The notes: generated by a model not told the origin, from the sequence alone. Counted from the first letter of the stretch, positions 1 through 9,680 are shown. The stretch is 60,005 nt of DNA from Bradyrhizobium sp. BRP22 (GCF_020194175.1 NZ_JADYVX010000044.1:1-60005); one strand, 5' to 3'. Made by a program: numbers and translations.

Positions 1-57
1 TCACCCTTGACGAGCAGCCAGAACGCTGACTCTATCACCGCCTCGGCCGGAGCGGGC

Positions 58-126
58 TGCTCACGATCGTCTGAATTCGGCGCTCACGATCGCGCGAAAT
101 CGCTGCTCACCATCAGTGAAATATGC
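58..126. repeat. Array of three tandem 23-bp units (IS21-like end?)
   Basis: Three consecutive 23-base units (58-80, 81-103, 104-126) begin TGCTCACGATCG, CGCTCACGATCG and TGCTCACCATCA, each with a GAAAT-like stretch and mostly ending GC. The same 23-base period and layout recur at 50722-50813 and 55935-55980. Multiple terminal repeats of this sort are known from IS21-family ends, so this is probably an insertion-sequence end whose transposase genes lie outside the window or are lost. The IS assignment is inference; the periodicity is visible directly. Confidence 0.5.
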
Positions 127-460
127 ACAGTTCCTGCAAATGCTGCTAAACGAAGGCGAACTCGACGGCGTGCGGGTGCTCAGGTGCTCCGCGCGGAAAC
201 GGTGCGGCAGATGACGCAGAACGCGACCGGCGACCTGCCGACGCTTCGCGGGCCGGGTCGGGGCTTCACGCTGGGCCTTGGGATCGTGATCGATCCGGCT
301 CCAGCCAAAAGCCGGCCGGCAGCTACCGGTGGGGCGGCATCTATGGCACGCACTTTTGGATCGATCCGAAAAACCGCGTCGCCGGCCTAGTAATGACGCA
401 GACGGCGATTATTGCCTCCGGCCCGATCTCGATCCCATTCGGGAAGCGTTCTATACGATT
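125..460 (+). pseudogene. Serine hydrolase (beta-lactamase-like) C-terminal relic
   Basis: Three frames can be stitched into the end of a class C beta-lactamase-like serine hydrolase. The pieces are QFLQMLLNEGELDGVRVL from 128, then RAETVRQMTQNATGDLP and FTLGLGIVID in a second frame, then YRWGGIYGTHFWIDP and GLVMTQT in a third. The first break coincides with a short duplication of GTGCTC near 175-190. The catalytic SxxK part would lie before the window start or is lost. This is a dead fragment, left by rearrangement near the repeat array. Confidence 0.55.
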
Positions 461-498
461 GATTGAGTTCGACACCCAGCGCGCTTGCGCTCGCCTTT

Positions 499-546
499 GA
501 GCATGATCCCGATAAGTGGGCATCGGTGTTCCGAAACGATCATGCT
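499..546. repeat. Dispersed palindromic repeat (GAGCATGATC type)
   Basis: The element opens with GAGCATGATCCCGATAAGTG and closes with the inverted GATCATGCT, leaving an imperfect palindrome of about 48 bases. Elements with these ends (GAGCATGATC ... GATCATGCTC) are scattered between genes in many Rhizobiales genomes. A second copy lies at 25918-25970. It sits just past the end of the PaiB-like relic. Confidence 0.6.
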
Positions 547-589
547 GAGCAAAACTATAGAGCGGACCATCAGTCGAAGAAAAGTCACG

Positions 590-1215
590 ACCTCTAGGCC
601 TGAATCGGGAATGAGGGGAGCCACTTGCCGATCCGGCGGTTTTTCGCTCGCCGCAAGGCCGGCGGCGACGCCGATGCGGTCTGCCTCGCGCCGATTCTGA
701 CTCATCTTGCGCTTGCCCTCGAACCTGGTGACCGGAATGCGCACCCCGACGATGCCGCGCAGTTGCGCGGCGATGAAATCAGCGGGGGCGTCGCTGACAG
801 CCCAAGGGTTCGTACGCGACTTCTCATGACATTCGTCAGCCGTGTGACCACCTCGAGCAGACGTTCGGGCTCCTGGAAGAACTCGACCGGCCCGTACGCG
901 TGGACGGCGATGTAATTCCACGTCGGCACCACCTTCCCAGTTTCTTGCTTGGTGGCATACCATGAGGGCGTCACGTAGGCCTCCGGAGATCACCAGAGCC
1001 TCGCCGTTCTGGGCCGCGCGCCACTGCGGATTGCCCTTCGCCAAGTGCCCGTACAGAACTCCGTGCTGTCCTTCGGTCTCCTCGTGGAAGAGCGGCAAGG
1101 GTGTCGCAAGCGGCCCGTCCGCGGTGGCCGTGACCAGGTTAGCGAGGCCGGCGGAGCGGATGGTCGCTCGGATGCTTTCGACTTCGTCATCTTTGAAGGC
1201 GGCGGGCACATACAT
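590..1215 (-). pseudogene. PaiB-like FMN-binding regulator, frameshifted twice
   Basis: From 1215 the minus strand reads MYVPAAFKDDEVESIRATI and ANLVTATADGPLATPLPLFH, the N-terminus of the PaiB family of FMN-binding split-barrel regulators. Near 970 the reading moves to a second frame (TPSWYATKQETGKVVPTWNY, then VHAYGPVEFFQEPERLL). Near 830 it returns to the first (NPWAVSDAPADFIAAQLRGI, RIPVTRFEGKRKMSQNR, DRIGVAAGL). Joined, this is a full-length PaiB-like protein of about 205 residues, so the gene was lost by two indels rather than truncation. Sequencing error would look the same. Confidence 0.7.
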
Positions 1216-1266
1216 GTCGGTTCTCCGTTCTCAGCCCTGAGATAGACCAGCTTGGCACGATTGAAA

Positions 1267-1979
1267 CTACCAGTTATCGCTGATTTTGCTGGTCCCGCTG
1301 TAGGGGCATGCGGTATGACAATTGCCACGAACGAAGCTGACCGACCGCTTGAGCCAGAAGCTGACGGCGCGTTCGATCTGGAGTGGTTTCCAGCGCGGAC
1401 GTAACCCGTCACGAGCCCGATAATGTCCGATCGGGCCGGTGGCCCGGAAGACCTTGATCGAAGAGGGAACGACCGGATAGATGCGGACGCCCTTGACGCG
1501 AGCAGCTTTGATCAACGCTGCTTCGCACGTTTGGGCAGGTCGCGAAACCAGACCACCACACCACATGCAAGCCGGCCGCGGCACCGTCGATTAGGGATTT
1601 GGTCGCCAAATCTGCGGCGCAAGGCAAACCAGGATTGCCCGCGCTCGCCCTTGCGCTGCCGGCCGCGCTTGACATGCCCATCTCGAAACATCGTAGCGAG
1701 CGCTTCCTGCTCGACCGCTGGCGGGTGTCTGTCCATGATCTGCTTGGCCGTGGCGAACAGGGACCGAATTTCAGAGGACATCACCAGATAGCCCATCCTC
1801 AACCTCGTGCTGAATGGCGATCCGCAACGCGAGAGCTGTTTAATCGTGCGGGCGGCGGCCATGGCTGCGCTCGACATGGGCGAGGTGGATCGGGCAGACT
1901 TGCCCTTCAAAGACCGGCAAACTAGGCGTCTGCCGTGAATGATCAATCGCAATTGCGCGCCGGTGCAGCAGGCGGACAC
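1267..1979 (-). other. Unrecognised coding-like remnants
   Basis: Two long overlapping minus-strand readings (1512-1979 and 1267-1584) are open in different frames, and one could continue the other through a frameshift near 1550. Visible stretches include SSEIRSLFATAKQIMDRHPP and FRDGHVKRGRQRKGERGQ. No catalytic motif or known family is recognised. It may be a remnant of a plasmid or integrative-element gene, but nothing in the sequence proves that. Confidence 0.2.
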
Positions 1980-2245
1980 TAGGCGTTCCTCCAGAAGATC
2001 GCCGACTCCAGTCCAAATGGCCAGACTCCCCGCCTCAGGCGCTGCGGAAATGCCTGCGAAAGCTTGCGCGGCTCTTCAGCCGGCGCGATCGCTCATCGGG
2101 AGACCCCGCACGTCGTGCACAGCATTACTAGAATTGTATGCAGGAATCTCTCAACATCTAGGGAAAACCGGTAGATGCTGCCGCGTTGGCGCCACACCGT
2201 ATACATATGGTATTCGGCATTGATCCCAAGGGAGGACAGGATCTC

Positions 2246-3292
2246 ATGCCAAAACCCTTTCCCAGGAATGCGTGGTACGCGGCCGCTTGGGACGCGGAGG
2301 TCAAACATGAACTGTTGCCGCGCACGATCTGCGGCAAGCACGTCGTGATGTACCGGAAGAGCGATGGCGAGGTTGCAGCCCTTGAGGATGCCTGTTGGCA
2401 CCGCCTAGTGCCACTATCGAAGGGATGGCTCGAAGACGACACCGTGGTCTGCGGCTATCATGGCCTGAAATACAATGCGCAGGGTCGCTGCACCTTTATG
2501 CCCTCGCAGGAGACGATCAATCCGTCGGCCTGCGTGCGTGCCTACCCGGTCGTCGAGCGGCATCGCTTCGTCTGGCTCTGGATGGGCGATCCGGCGCTGA
2601 CTGATCCCGCCCTTGTGCCGGACATGCACTGGAATAACGATCCAGCTTGGGCTGGCGACGGCAATACCATTCACGTCAAATGCGACTACCAGCTCGTGAT
2701 CGACAACCTGATGGACCTCACCCACGAGACCTTTGTGCATGGCTCGAGCATCGGCAATGCGGCGATTGCCGAGGCGCCGTTTGATGTCACGCATGGCGAG
2801 AAGACGGTCACGGTGACGCGCTGGATGAAAGGGGTGGAGCCGCCGCCATTCTGGGCCAAACAGCTGGGCAAGCCCGGGCCGGTCGACCGCTGGCAGATCA
2901 TCCGGTTCCAGGCGCCATGCACCGTCAACATCGATGTCGGGGTGGCGCCGGTCGGAACAGGCGCACCGGAAGGCGACCGGTCGCAGGGTGTGAACGGCTA
3001 TGTGCTCAACACGATTACGCCGGAGACGGAAAAGACCTGCCACTATTTCTCGGCGTTTGTCCGCAATCACCGCCTCAACGAGCAGCGCTTGACCACGGAA
3101 ATCCGTGAAGGCGTCGCGGGCATCTTTCGTGAGGACGAGATCATCCTGGAGGCGCAGCAGCGCGCCATGGACGAGAACCCGGATCGCGTGTTCTACAACC
3201 TCAACATCGATGCCGGCGCGATGTGGGCGCGGCGGCTGATCGACCGCATGCTGGCGAAGGAAAATCCGCCGCGACGGCTAGCCGCGGAGTAG
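2246..3292 (+). CDS. vanA: Vanillate O-demethylase oxygenase subunit
   Basis: Terminal oxygenase of vanillate demethylase, which removes the methyl group of vanillate as formaldehyde to give protocatechuate. The protein has 348 residues from the ATG at 2246, which follows AAGGGAGGA at 2228; the frame is open further upstream but without a better site. The N-terminal Rieske domain shows CWH near residue 49 and CGYH about 17 residues later. The mononuclear iron site is seen in DNLMDLTHETFVH near residue 160. vanR starts three bases after the stop and vanB follows, so the three form one unit. The partner reductase is frameshifted, so the pathway may be inactive here. Confidence 0.88.
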   Translation: MPKPFPRNAWYAAAWDAEVKHELLPRTICGKHVVMYRKSDGEVAALEDACWHRLVPLSKGWLEDDTVVCGYHGLKYNAQGRCTFMPSQETINPSACVRAYPVVERHRFVWLWMGDPALTDPALVPDMHWNNDPAWAGDGNTIHVKCDYQLVIDNLMDLTHETFVHGSSIGNAAIAEAPFDVTHGEKTVTVTRWMKGVEPPPFWAKQLGKPGPVDRWQIIRFQAPCTVNIDVGVAPVGTGAPEGDRSQGVNGYVLNTITPETEKTCHYFSAFVRNHRLNEQRLTTEIREGVAGIFREDEIILEAQQRAMDENPDRVFYNLNIDAGAMWARRLIDRMLAKENPPRRLAAE

Positions 3293-3295
3293 ACC

Positions 3296-4045
3296 ATGGC
3301 GGAGCGTGACGCCGACCGCTCCGTCTCGGAGACCGTGCGCGCGCAGCTTGCGCTGCGCGACCTGATCTTGTCGGGCGGTTTGCGCCCCGGCGAGCGCATC
3401 TCCGAATTGCAGGCGGTCGAAACCACCGGCGTGTCGCGCACGCCAGTGCGCATGGCGCTGGTGCGGCTGGAGGAGGAAGGTTTGCTCGAAGCGATTCCCT
3501 CCGGCGGCTTCCGGGTGAAAGCCTTTTCCGAGCGCGACATCCTTGATGCCATCGAGCTGCGCGGCACCCTGGAAGGGCTGGCCGCGCGTTTCGCGGCCGA
3601 ACGCGGCGTCTCCTCGCGCGATCTCGAACCGCTGAAGGAAAGCCTCAGTGAAATCGACCTGCTGGTGCGCCAGGATCCGATCTCGGTCGAGGCCTTCTCC
3701 GCCTACGTCACACTGAACGCGCGCTTCCATGCACTCTTGACCGAATTGTCGCGCAGCCCGCCCTTGCTGCGGCAGCTCGACCGCGCCTGCGCGTTGCCCT
3801 TTGCTTCCCCCAGCGGCTTCGTGATGGCGCAGTCGCGGCTGCCTGAGGCCAATCAAATCCTGCTGATCGCGCAGGACCATCATCGGGGGGCGGTCGAAGC
3901 CATTGAGAACCGCGAGGGGGCGCGTGCAGAAGCAATCATGCGCGAGCATGCACGCCTCGCCGCGCGCAACCTGCGGCTGGCATTACGCAATCGCACCCAT
4001 CTGCTGCAGGCACTCGCGTTGGTCAAGTCGCCTGCGGCCAAGTAA
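3296..4045 (+). CDS. vanR: GntR/FadR-type regulator of vanillate genes
   Basis: Transcription regulator of 249 residues. The N-terminal winged helix is of the GntR type, with GLRPGERISELQAVETTGVS followed by TPVRMALVRLEEEGLLE. The C-terminal half is an all-helical FCD ligand-binding domain, with LRGTLEGLAARFAAERG and NARFHALLTELS. It lies between vanA and vanB with only a few bases on either side, the usual arrangement for VanR, which represses vanAB until vanillate binds. The ligand is inferred from context. Confidence 0.8.
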   Translation: MAERDADRSVSETVRAQLALRDLILSGGLRPGERISELQAVETTGVSRTPVRMALVRLEEEGLLEAIPSGGFRVKAFSERDILDAIELRGTLEGLAARFAAERGVSSRDLEPLKESLSEIDLLVRQDPISVEAFSAYVTLNARFHALLTELSRSPPLLRQLDRACALPFASPSGFVMAQSRLPEANQILLIAQDHHRGAVEAIENREGARAEAIMREHARLAARNLRLALRNRTHLLQALALVKSPAAK

Positions 4046-4057
4046 GCGGAGACTCCG

Positions 4058-5036
4058 ATGCGCTTCATCGAAACCTGGAGACAGGCAACTGTCGTCGCCA
4101 CGCGTGACCTCACGCCTAACATTCGTGAATTCCTGCTGCGCCCGGACGGCATTGCGATCGCCTCCTATCCGGTCGGCAGTCACATCGAGGTCGGCGTCAG
4201 TATCGACGGTCAGCCGCAGACGCGTTGTTATTCGCTTGTCGGCGAAGCCGATCGGTTGGGCTATCGGATTGCCGTTCGCCGCGCAGCCGATTCGCGTGGC
4301 GGCTCGCGCTATATGTGGTCGCTGGCGCCAGGCGCGCGGGTCAAAATTACCCAGCCGAGCTCGCTGGTTCAGCTCGACTGGACGAGGCAGCATTATTGCC
4401 TCGTCGCGGGCGGCATTGGTGTAACGCCGATCGTCGGTGCTGCACAGGCGCTGGCCCGCCGCGGCGCCGACGTCACGCTGCATTATGCTGTGCACTCGCG
4501 CAATGACGCGGCTTATCTTGATGCGCTTAAGGCGCTGCTCGATGATCGCCTTATCGTCTTCGCCGGTGACGAGGGCCGCCGTCTCGACCTGGACGCGCTG
4601 TTCGCCTCGCTTCCGGCGGAGACCATGGCGCTGTGCTGCGGTCCAATGCGGATGCTGGAGGCCGCGCGGCATGCATGGTGCGGTGCCGGCCGTGCGCTCG
4701 ATGACTTCCGTTACGAGACTTTCGGCTCGAGCGGCCTGCTGCCGACCCAAGCGTTTCGGGTGCGGCTCAAGGACGAAGGCACCGAGATCGAGATCCCGCG
4801 CGACCGCTCGCTGCTCGAGGTGCTCAACGAGGCCGGCCACGAGGATGAGCGATTGTCGCCGGGGCGAGTGCGGCGTTTGCGCCATCGACGTCGTCGCCTT
4901 CGACGGCGAGATCGACCATCGCGACGTTTTTTTCAGCGATCACCAGAAGCGCGAAAACCGAAAGATCTGCGCCTGCGTCTCGCGCGCCCGCGGCACGATC
5001 ACGGTCGACACGCTGCATCGGGCGGATGCGACATAG
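4058..5036 (+). pseudogene. vanB: Vanillate demethylase reductase, frameshifted before the 2Fe-2S motif
   Basis: Reductase that passes electrons from NAD(P)H through FMN and a 2Fe-2S centre to VanA. Residues 1-260 read cleanly, with a flavin site (RCYSLVGE), an NAD-binding segment (HYCLVAGGIGVTPIVGAAQA) and ETFGSSGLLPTQAFRVRL. At about 4842 the frame breaks. The ferredoxin tail continues in another frame as SDCRRGECGVCAIDVVAFDG and KICACVSRARGTITVDTL, ending at 5036. In the original frame the protein runs on as arginine-rich nonsense to 5134 and lacks the cluster cysteines. Either a real mutation or a one-base sequencing error could explain this. Confidence 0.8.
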
Positions 5037-5234
5037 CTCACTCGCCTGGGCCGCCTACGCTATGCCGCGTGAGTTTTCTTCGGATCGAGCAGGCCGCAAC
5101 CTGGGCGGCTGGCACCGGCCGCCCGATCAGGTAGCGTGGACTTCGCCGCATGGTCTGGCGCAGTATTCGACCTGGTTGGTTGTCTCGATACCCTCGCCAC
5201 GAGGCTGATGCTGCAGGTCCTGCGGCCAGACCAG

Positions 5235-5485
5235 AGGTTTTGATTGATTGGTTCGGGATTGCAATGACGGGTAGCTACTCGGGAGAGACCAGCACTTCGA
5301 TATTGCGGACCAAGCCGGGCTGCCGCCTGATGAGGCCTGCGCGTTAGAGGATCAATGCCATCTGGTGAACGGAAGGCGGGGATACCCCGAAGTGCAGCTG
5401 CATCTCCCACTCGGCAGATGGCCGGCGATGCACGCGGGTGTAGGCGTCGATGAAGACCAGATGCTGGCCCTGCTTGGGCGTGAAG
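5235..5485 (-). pseudogene. Small LexA-like winged-helix DNA-binding protein, two nonsense codons
   Basis: The minus strand reads TPKQGQHLVFIDAYTRVHRR, then MQLHFGVSPPSVHQMALIL, stop, RAGLIRRQPGLVRNIEVLV, SPE, stop, LPVIAIPNQSI. This matches a small family of LexA-like winged-helix proteins common in rhizobia. The TAA (5344-5346) replaces an expected Glu before RAGLIRR, and a TAG (5275-5277) follows SPE, both in frame. The initiator Met before TPKQG is also missing. In-frame nonsense changes are hard to blame on indel sequencing errors, so this supports real gene decay here. Confidence 0.55.
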
Positions 5486-5589
5486 GCTCTTGCAGATTGG
5501 CCATCCGATTCAGCTGTTCGTCCGTGCCTCCAAAAGCGGAGGGACGGATGCATGTATGCCATCGGTCGAACTCGGCAAAGACCGAGGGT

Positions 5590-5732
5590 GACGAGGCGGA
5601 AATCCGGATCGTCGGCGGCCGGACCGTTCTCGAACGGCTGGTCATGGGCGGAGGCGCAGTTCCGGCCGGGAGTGCCGAGTTTTCTTCGAAAGTGGCGCGC
5701 CCGGGGAGATGAAACTGGGAGCGGCTATGTCA
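5590..5732 (+). repeat. Duplicated tail of the serine recombinase gene with att-like sequence
   Basis: The sequence from 5590 encodes EIRIVGGRTVLERLVMGGGA and matches the last codons of the recombinase at 10740-10820 almost exactly (EIRIVGRRTVLERLVMGGGA). It runs into TTCGAAAGTGGCGCGCCCGG at 5685 and on to CTATGTCA at 5732. The end portion recurs at 6367-6414, and its first part at 10833. This is most easily explained as an element end left behind by an earlier insertion or recombination event. Confidence 0.65.
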
Positions 5733-5800
5733 ACCCGGAGCTCTATAATTTCTGCATCGGCCTCCGCGCTCTTCAAATGCGCACGGATGCCGGTGATGCT

Positions 5801-6250
5801 TCAGTTTGAACTTTCCGCTGAATCTCCGCTATCGCTGAAGCCGTCGAACGCATCCTGGACGACCCGTTCGATGCGCTCGACCTCGTCATCTGTCAGAGCT
5901 TCGAACTCTCGCTGCCTTCTCTTCTTTGACAGGGTCCCGTTGTTCTGCCGAATGAAAAGCAAGAGGTCGTCGGCCAGTCTGTATGGCATTTCGACCGTCT
6001 CCATGATTTTCCGCCGCGCCTCATCATGGCGGCGTAGATAATCTAACTCGTGAGGTAGGTCGTACTCGACGGTTCTTTGGACGCACGCGTATAGAAACTC
6101 GGCCTCTGCCGTGCAGTCGTAATACCGATAAAGTTCCGCCGTATGCTTCATATCATATTTGATGACAGGATGTCGGAAATGCCTTTCATGCAGGTTGTCG
6201 AAAATCAATTCATGTCGCTGATTTTCGCGCGTATGTCGAAAAATGGTCAA
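5801..6250 (-). pseudogene. Fic-family protein, C-terminal fragment
   Basis: The 149-residue reading resembles the C-terminal extension of Fic-domain AMP-transferase/filamentation proteins: HPVIKYDMKHTAELYRYYDC, then AEFLYACVQRTVEYDLPHEL and MPYRLADDLLLFIRQNNG, then KKRRQREFEALTDDEVERIE. The catalytic HPFxxGNGR motif and the rest of the Fic core, which precede this region in intact proteins, are absent. The frame starts abruptly about 115 bases before an att-like repeat at 6367. It is therefore a truncated relic without the active site. Confidence 0.55.
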
Positions 6251-6366
6251 AATATCCGCCTTTGCGAAAATTCACGCCAGCTCGTCGAAAAGCAATCTAT
6301 CTGTCGATTTCCTCTCCAAATCGGCTCTCCATCGCGCCTCGCCCTGAGGGGCTACCCCAAACGTTG

Positions 6367-6414
6367 TTCGCAAGTGGCGCGCCCGGCAGGATGAAACTGG
6401 GAACTGCTATGTCA
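6367..6414. repeat. att-like repeat, copy 2
   Basis: TTCGCAAGTGGCGCGCCCGG begins at 6367 and the match continues through ATGAAACTGGGA to CTATGTCA at 6414. Compared with 5685-5732, about 40 of 48 positions agree. The core TTCGNAAGTGGCGC also occurs at 10833, at the end of the recombinase gene. Copies 1 and 2 bracket the Fic relic. GTGGCGCGCCCGGCAGGAT also resembles the antisense 3' end of a tRNA, a common integration target. Confidence 0.5.
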
Positions 6415-6445
6415 TTGTAGCTCAAGTTAAATCCTAACCGCACAT

Positions 6446-7286
6446 TTATGGGAGGCTGGCTGCAAGCTCCTCGAAGGTCATGAAGCGCACGCCATAGGTC
6501 GCGGTCAGCCAGCCGCGACACAGAGTTCGTGGCATTGCTGTTGCCGACATCTGCCGAGCAGAACGCGTCGAGACCATAGGCGACATGAGCGGCGACGCTA
6601 TCGCCGTCGGCCCATTCGCCAAAGGCTCGCTCGACCGCACGCTTCTCGTGAATATCCGCCGCCTTGTCGAGTGCGCGAAACCAGGCGCTCTCAGGGTCAC
6701 GCGCAGCCATCTTTTCTCCGAGCGCCTTGACCTGTGCATACCCCATGCCGCGGGCTGCAATCGCCCCGGCAACTTTATGAGCCTTATCGATCCACTTCCG
6801 CAGCTCATCGCCTTTGCCCCGGCCAAGATAGTATTCTCCAGTCGGGTCATTCACACGGAATGCTCCGATCCGGGGCACATCTTCCAACACCCTGACGCCC
6901 AGCGCTTTCGCCGCTTGCATGCGGGCAACGACTTCGGGATGCAGCTTCTTGCGTCCCGGCTGCTCCACACGGAGCTCCATACCAATCGTCTCCACATCTT
7001 CGCTGCCAACCTTCTGGCGGATTTCCTCCGGCAGGTTCGCATTTTTGGTGATGCGGGTGGTCTCAGGCTGCATCACAGTCTGGGTGCCGGCGAACACGTC
7101 GGCGCGGTCCTGCCGCATGATCCCTTCGATGGTGAGCATCGTCACAGAGTAAAAGCCTTCCAGCTGGCCGCTTGCGAGGGCATCGTGGACCTTCTTCATC
7201 AATGGCTGACGAGGGTCTTTCGGGAATCGTTCAGGCCAGCAAGCAAGGTCCAGGACATTGGTATCAAAAGTCACACGAAGCGGCAT
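6446..7286 (-). pseudogene. PIN-domain protein with C-terminal frameshift
   Basis: The frame opens at 7286 with MPLRVTFDTNVLDLACWPER, a PIN-type ribonuclease N-terminus with its metal-binding Asp. A long helical middle follows, then HVAYGLDAFCSADVG, which carries the later acidic residues. Near 6530 the frame breaks. The expected final strand and helix, WLTATYGVRFMTFEELAASL, sits in another frame and stops at 6446. Without the shift the reading runs to 6297 as unrelated sequence. At about 280 residues it is larger than VapC toxins, so a house-cleaning or defence PIN protein is as likely as a VapC. No antitoxin gene is seen directly upstream. Confidence 0.5.
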
Positions 7287-7350
7287 GTTGCCTCCGGGGG
7301 TCTAATGAACCGCTTGGGCGGCTGAGCCGGCAGGCCACTGTAGAAAACAT

Positions 7351-8122
7351 TTACGGAGATGCTGCGAGATTTCTATCCGGCGCAGAATGCGACCAAGATT
7401 CACGACCCTTTTTCGCGTAAAAACCATCAGCACTCTTTTCGTCATATCGTATGCGGCTATCCGGCGCTGTATCGTGAAGCCGAATCCGGAGAGCGCTGCG
7501 ATCATCCCCATCGGTCGGCATCGGTACATTCTGACCTTCCAGAAAGCGAGCTTGATCCTGCGTGCTGAGTTCCGCCCAGAAACCGTCCGTCGCTATGACG
7601 AGCTCTTTCTCGATATTCAACTCCATTGCATCAGGAGGCATGAATTCCCTGGCCCGAAAACTTCGGGTCAGTCGATGCCGTGTCGTTAGGCCGGCGAGGG
7701 TCGCAACAGGTACAGGACCGGTGGCGTTGGCGAGTGTATGGGGCTGGTTTAACCACTCAATCGTTCCGTCCCGTCGTCCCAGCAGACAGTCACCGGCATG
7801 CAAGACGAGGAGCGTGTTCCGACTACTTATATGCACCATCATGTAACTGGCCGAAGCGCGCGGATGCTGTCAGGACAATGTGCCGTGAATCTGTTTCAGC
7901 CGCGTCCAGACTCTCCGTGGTTATCGCCTCGTCAGAAGCGACGTACCAATCAATCATGCCGCACATGATCTCGTGGGCAAGCATGCCGCTGTCAGGAGCG
8001 GTCGTCGAGCCGTCGAGAACGATGCATAGCGTTTCATCGGACCGGATTCCAATGCCCCCGCAATCGCGATTATCCGTGGTGCGCTTTCCGGTCTGGCTAT
8101 GCCAACTGACATTGATCTCCAT
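7351..8122 (-). pseudogene. PP2C-like phosphatase, frameshifted
   Basis: Two readings join into a PP2C-type Ser/Thr phosphatase. The first, from the ATG at 8122, has MEINVSWHSQTGKRTTDNRD and CIVLDGSTTAPDSGMLAHE. The second, after a shift near 7850, has LLVLHAGDCLLGRRDGTIEW and ELVIATDGFWAEL. The Asp residues of DNRD, LDG, AGD and TDG are the expected metal ligands. The start overlaps the stop of the nucleotidyltransferase gene, so it was the third gene of a compact minus-strand operon. Such phosphatases occur as accessory or sensing proteins in defence loci; that role is inference. Confidence 0.5.
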
Positions 8123-8123
8123 T

Positions 8124-8818
8124 TTAACCACCGCCGGCGCTCAGGGCGATAAAACGCTTCTTGACAATGTCAACACGCCCCTCCGGTCCCCGAATATTGC
8201 CTTCGAGAAAATAATCAAATTCGGGATTGCCGAGCAAAGCCGCAAACTGTTCTGCGATAAACTGCCGGATGTCTTCGTCCGCCTCCAGGACTTCCGCAAC
8301 GATTTCCGGCCGGCCATCGATGATCAGGAGGATGTCCTCCAGATCGCGGCTCGTGAAGAGATCGCCTTGGCCGCGACCGAGGTAGGCCTCCAGCTTAGTG
8401 GCGATGAACAATTCCGGCGTCAGACATCGTATGTCGAGTGTGTCGGTCAGCGGACAGGTGACCGCAGTTGCAATCCCTTTCGCATACCAACGATTACTGA
8501 AGCCGAGAATGTCGGCGTCATCGGGCATAAAATCGACCTTGAGATCGCCGAGCCGCATTCGGCAGATAACCGTATCGTCCTGCGATTCCGCAAAGCCTTT
8601 CTCACGAAGCTGCACCTGCAGCTCCGCCCAATCCGAATACCCGACAAGATCAACAATGAGATCCACGTCGTCCGTTGCCCGCCGCCTTCAAGGGTAACTT
8701 CATCGGTGATGAAAAGGGCGGTCGTGCGCCTCCCACGAACACCAGCCGCTGGCGAAGGTCGCTTCCAAGCGCCTCCGCAACGGTCTGCAGCATTTGGAGC
8801 AGCTGGCCTTTGACCGTC
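8124..8818 (-). pseudogene. AbiEii-like nucleotidyltransferase, frameshifted
   Basis: From the ATG at 8818 the sequence reads MTVKGQLLQMLQTVAEALGS and LVFVGG. It shifts near 8725 to TTALFITDEVTLEG and again near 8685 to ATDDVDLIVDLVGYSDWAEL. The last 170 residues are open and contain GDLKVDFMPDDADILGFSNR, TPELFIATKLEAYLGRGQGD and SRDLEDILLIIDGRPEIVAE. These fit a DNA polymerase beta-type nucleotidyltransferase of the AbiEii/MenT kind, the toxin of type IV toxin-antitoxin systems. The two indels fall at the active site (GG ... DVD). The start overlaps the stop of the upstream HTH gene, which would be the cognate antitoxin or regulator. Confidence 0.6.
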
Positions 8819-9384
8819 ATTTCTCCAGCAGCCTTTCGGAGAGTCTTTCGCCGGCAAGCCCGACTTCTCTTTGGTTTCCAAGCCGGATCGCATCCACCAG
8901 AGCGAGGTATTCATATAGCCGCTCATCTTTCTGCACGGCCTCAGGGACACTTTTGAATAAGGGCTGCACGGATTGCCCCATGTCATGTCCTTCGGCAGAC
9001 GGCCAGACGTAAATATACTCCCCGCCGCTGACCAGCCGGCCTTTGAGCATCGGCGCGGCGAAGGCGGTAGGAATACCACGCGTCATGGCACCGGGCTTTG
9101 CAGGAAAGACAAACTTCAGGCCATGAATGATGAAGCTATGAAGATTGCGGCGATTGGGCTTTGGCCGAACCGGAGTCGAGGTCTTTGATGGCCAACCCCG
9201 TTGAAAGGCTGCGCTTGATCGAGGCGTTGATCTCGGTCTTGCTGATTCCCAGCAGCGTTTCGAGGCTACGCACAGAGTACGGTGCCTCACCCTTGAAGCT
9301 CCATTGGAACTCCCCGGACCCCTTTTCCTCCTGGCTTACGAGCTTCAGCAGAACGACGATATCCTGACTTTTAATCCCGTTCAT
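8817..9384 (-). pseudogene. HTH protein paired with the nucleotidyltransferase, frameshifted
   Basis: The N-terminus from 9384 reads MNGIKSQDIVVLLKLVSQEE, then PYSVRSLETLLGISKTEINA and SIKRSLSTGLAIKD, a winged helix-turn-helix. After a break near 9150 the protein continues in another frame as NRRNLHSFIIHGLKFVFPAK, GGEYIYVWPSAEGHDMGQSV and ERLYEYLALVDAIRLGNQRE, stopping at 8817. The joined product is about 188 residues. Its position before, and overlap with, the nucleotidyltransferase start match two-gene antitoxin-toxin loci in which a DNA-binding protein precedes an AbiEii-like protein. Function is inferred from that pairing. Confidence 0.5.
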
Positions 9385-9680
9385 GCAAGCCTGTCCGCGG
9401 TGCTAGGACCAAGGACACGGCATCACAATCCGATAGCTCATGTCAACGAAAAGATACATCGGTCCGATTATGGCAAGACCAGAGCTCTTATCGAGTATGC
9501 GTTCAAAACCAAGCAGTTAAGCGCCAAGCTGGCGAGCCATAGAGCCCGTGGAACCGCAAGATCGCGTCGGCTCAGCCTCCGCCGCCGGCAGCGTTAGCAT
9601 GTCCGAAGACCAACAGCGCGATCTCAAGCGGGAAATGCGGCCGCCTGGCCGGTCACTCCCTTGCCAGGACCGGCCGATGA

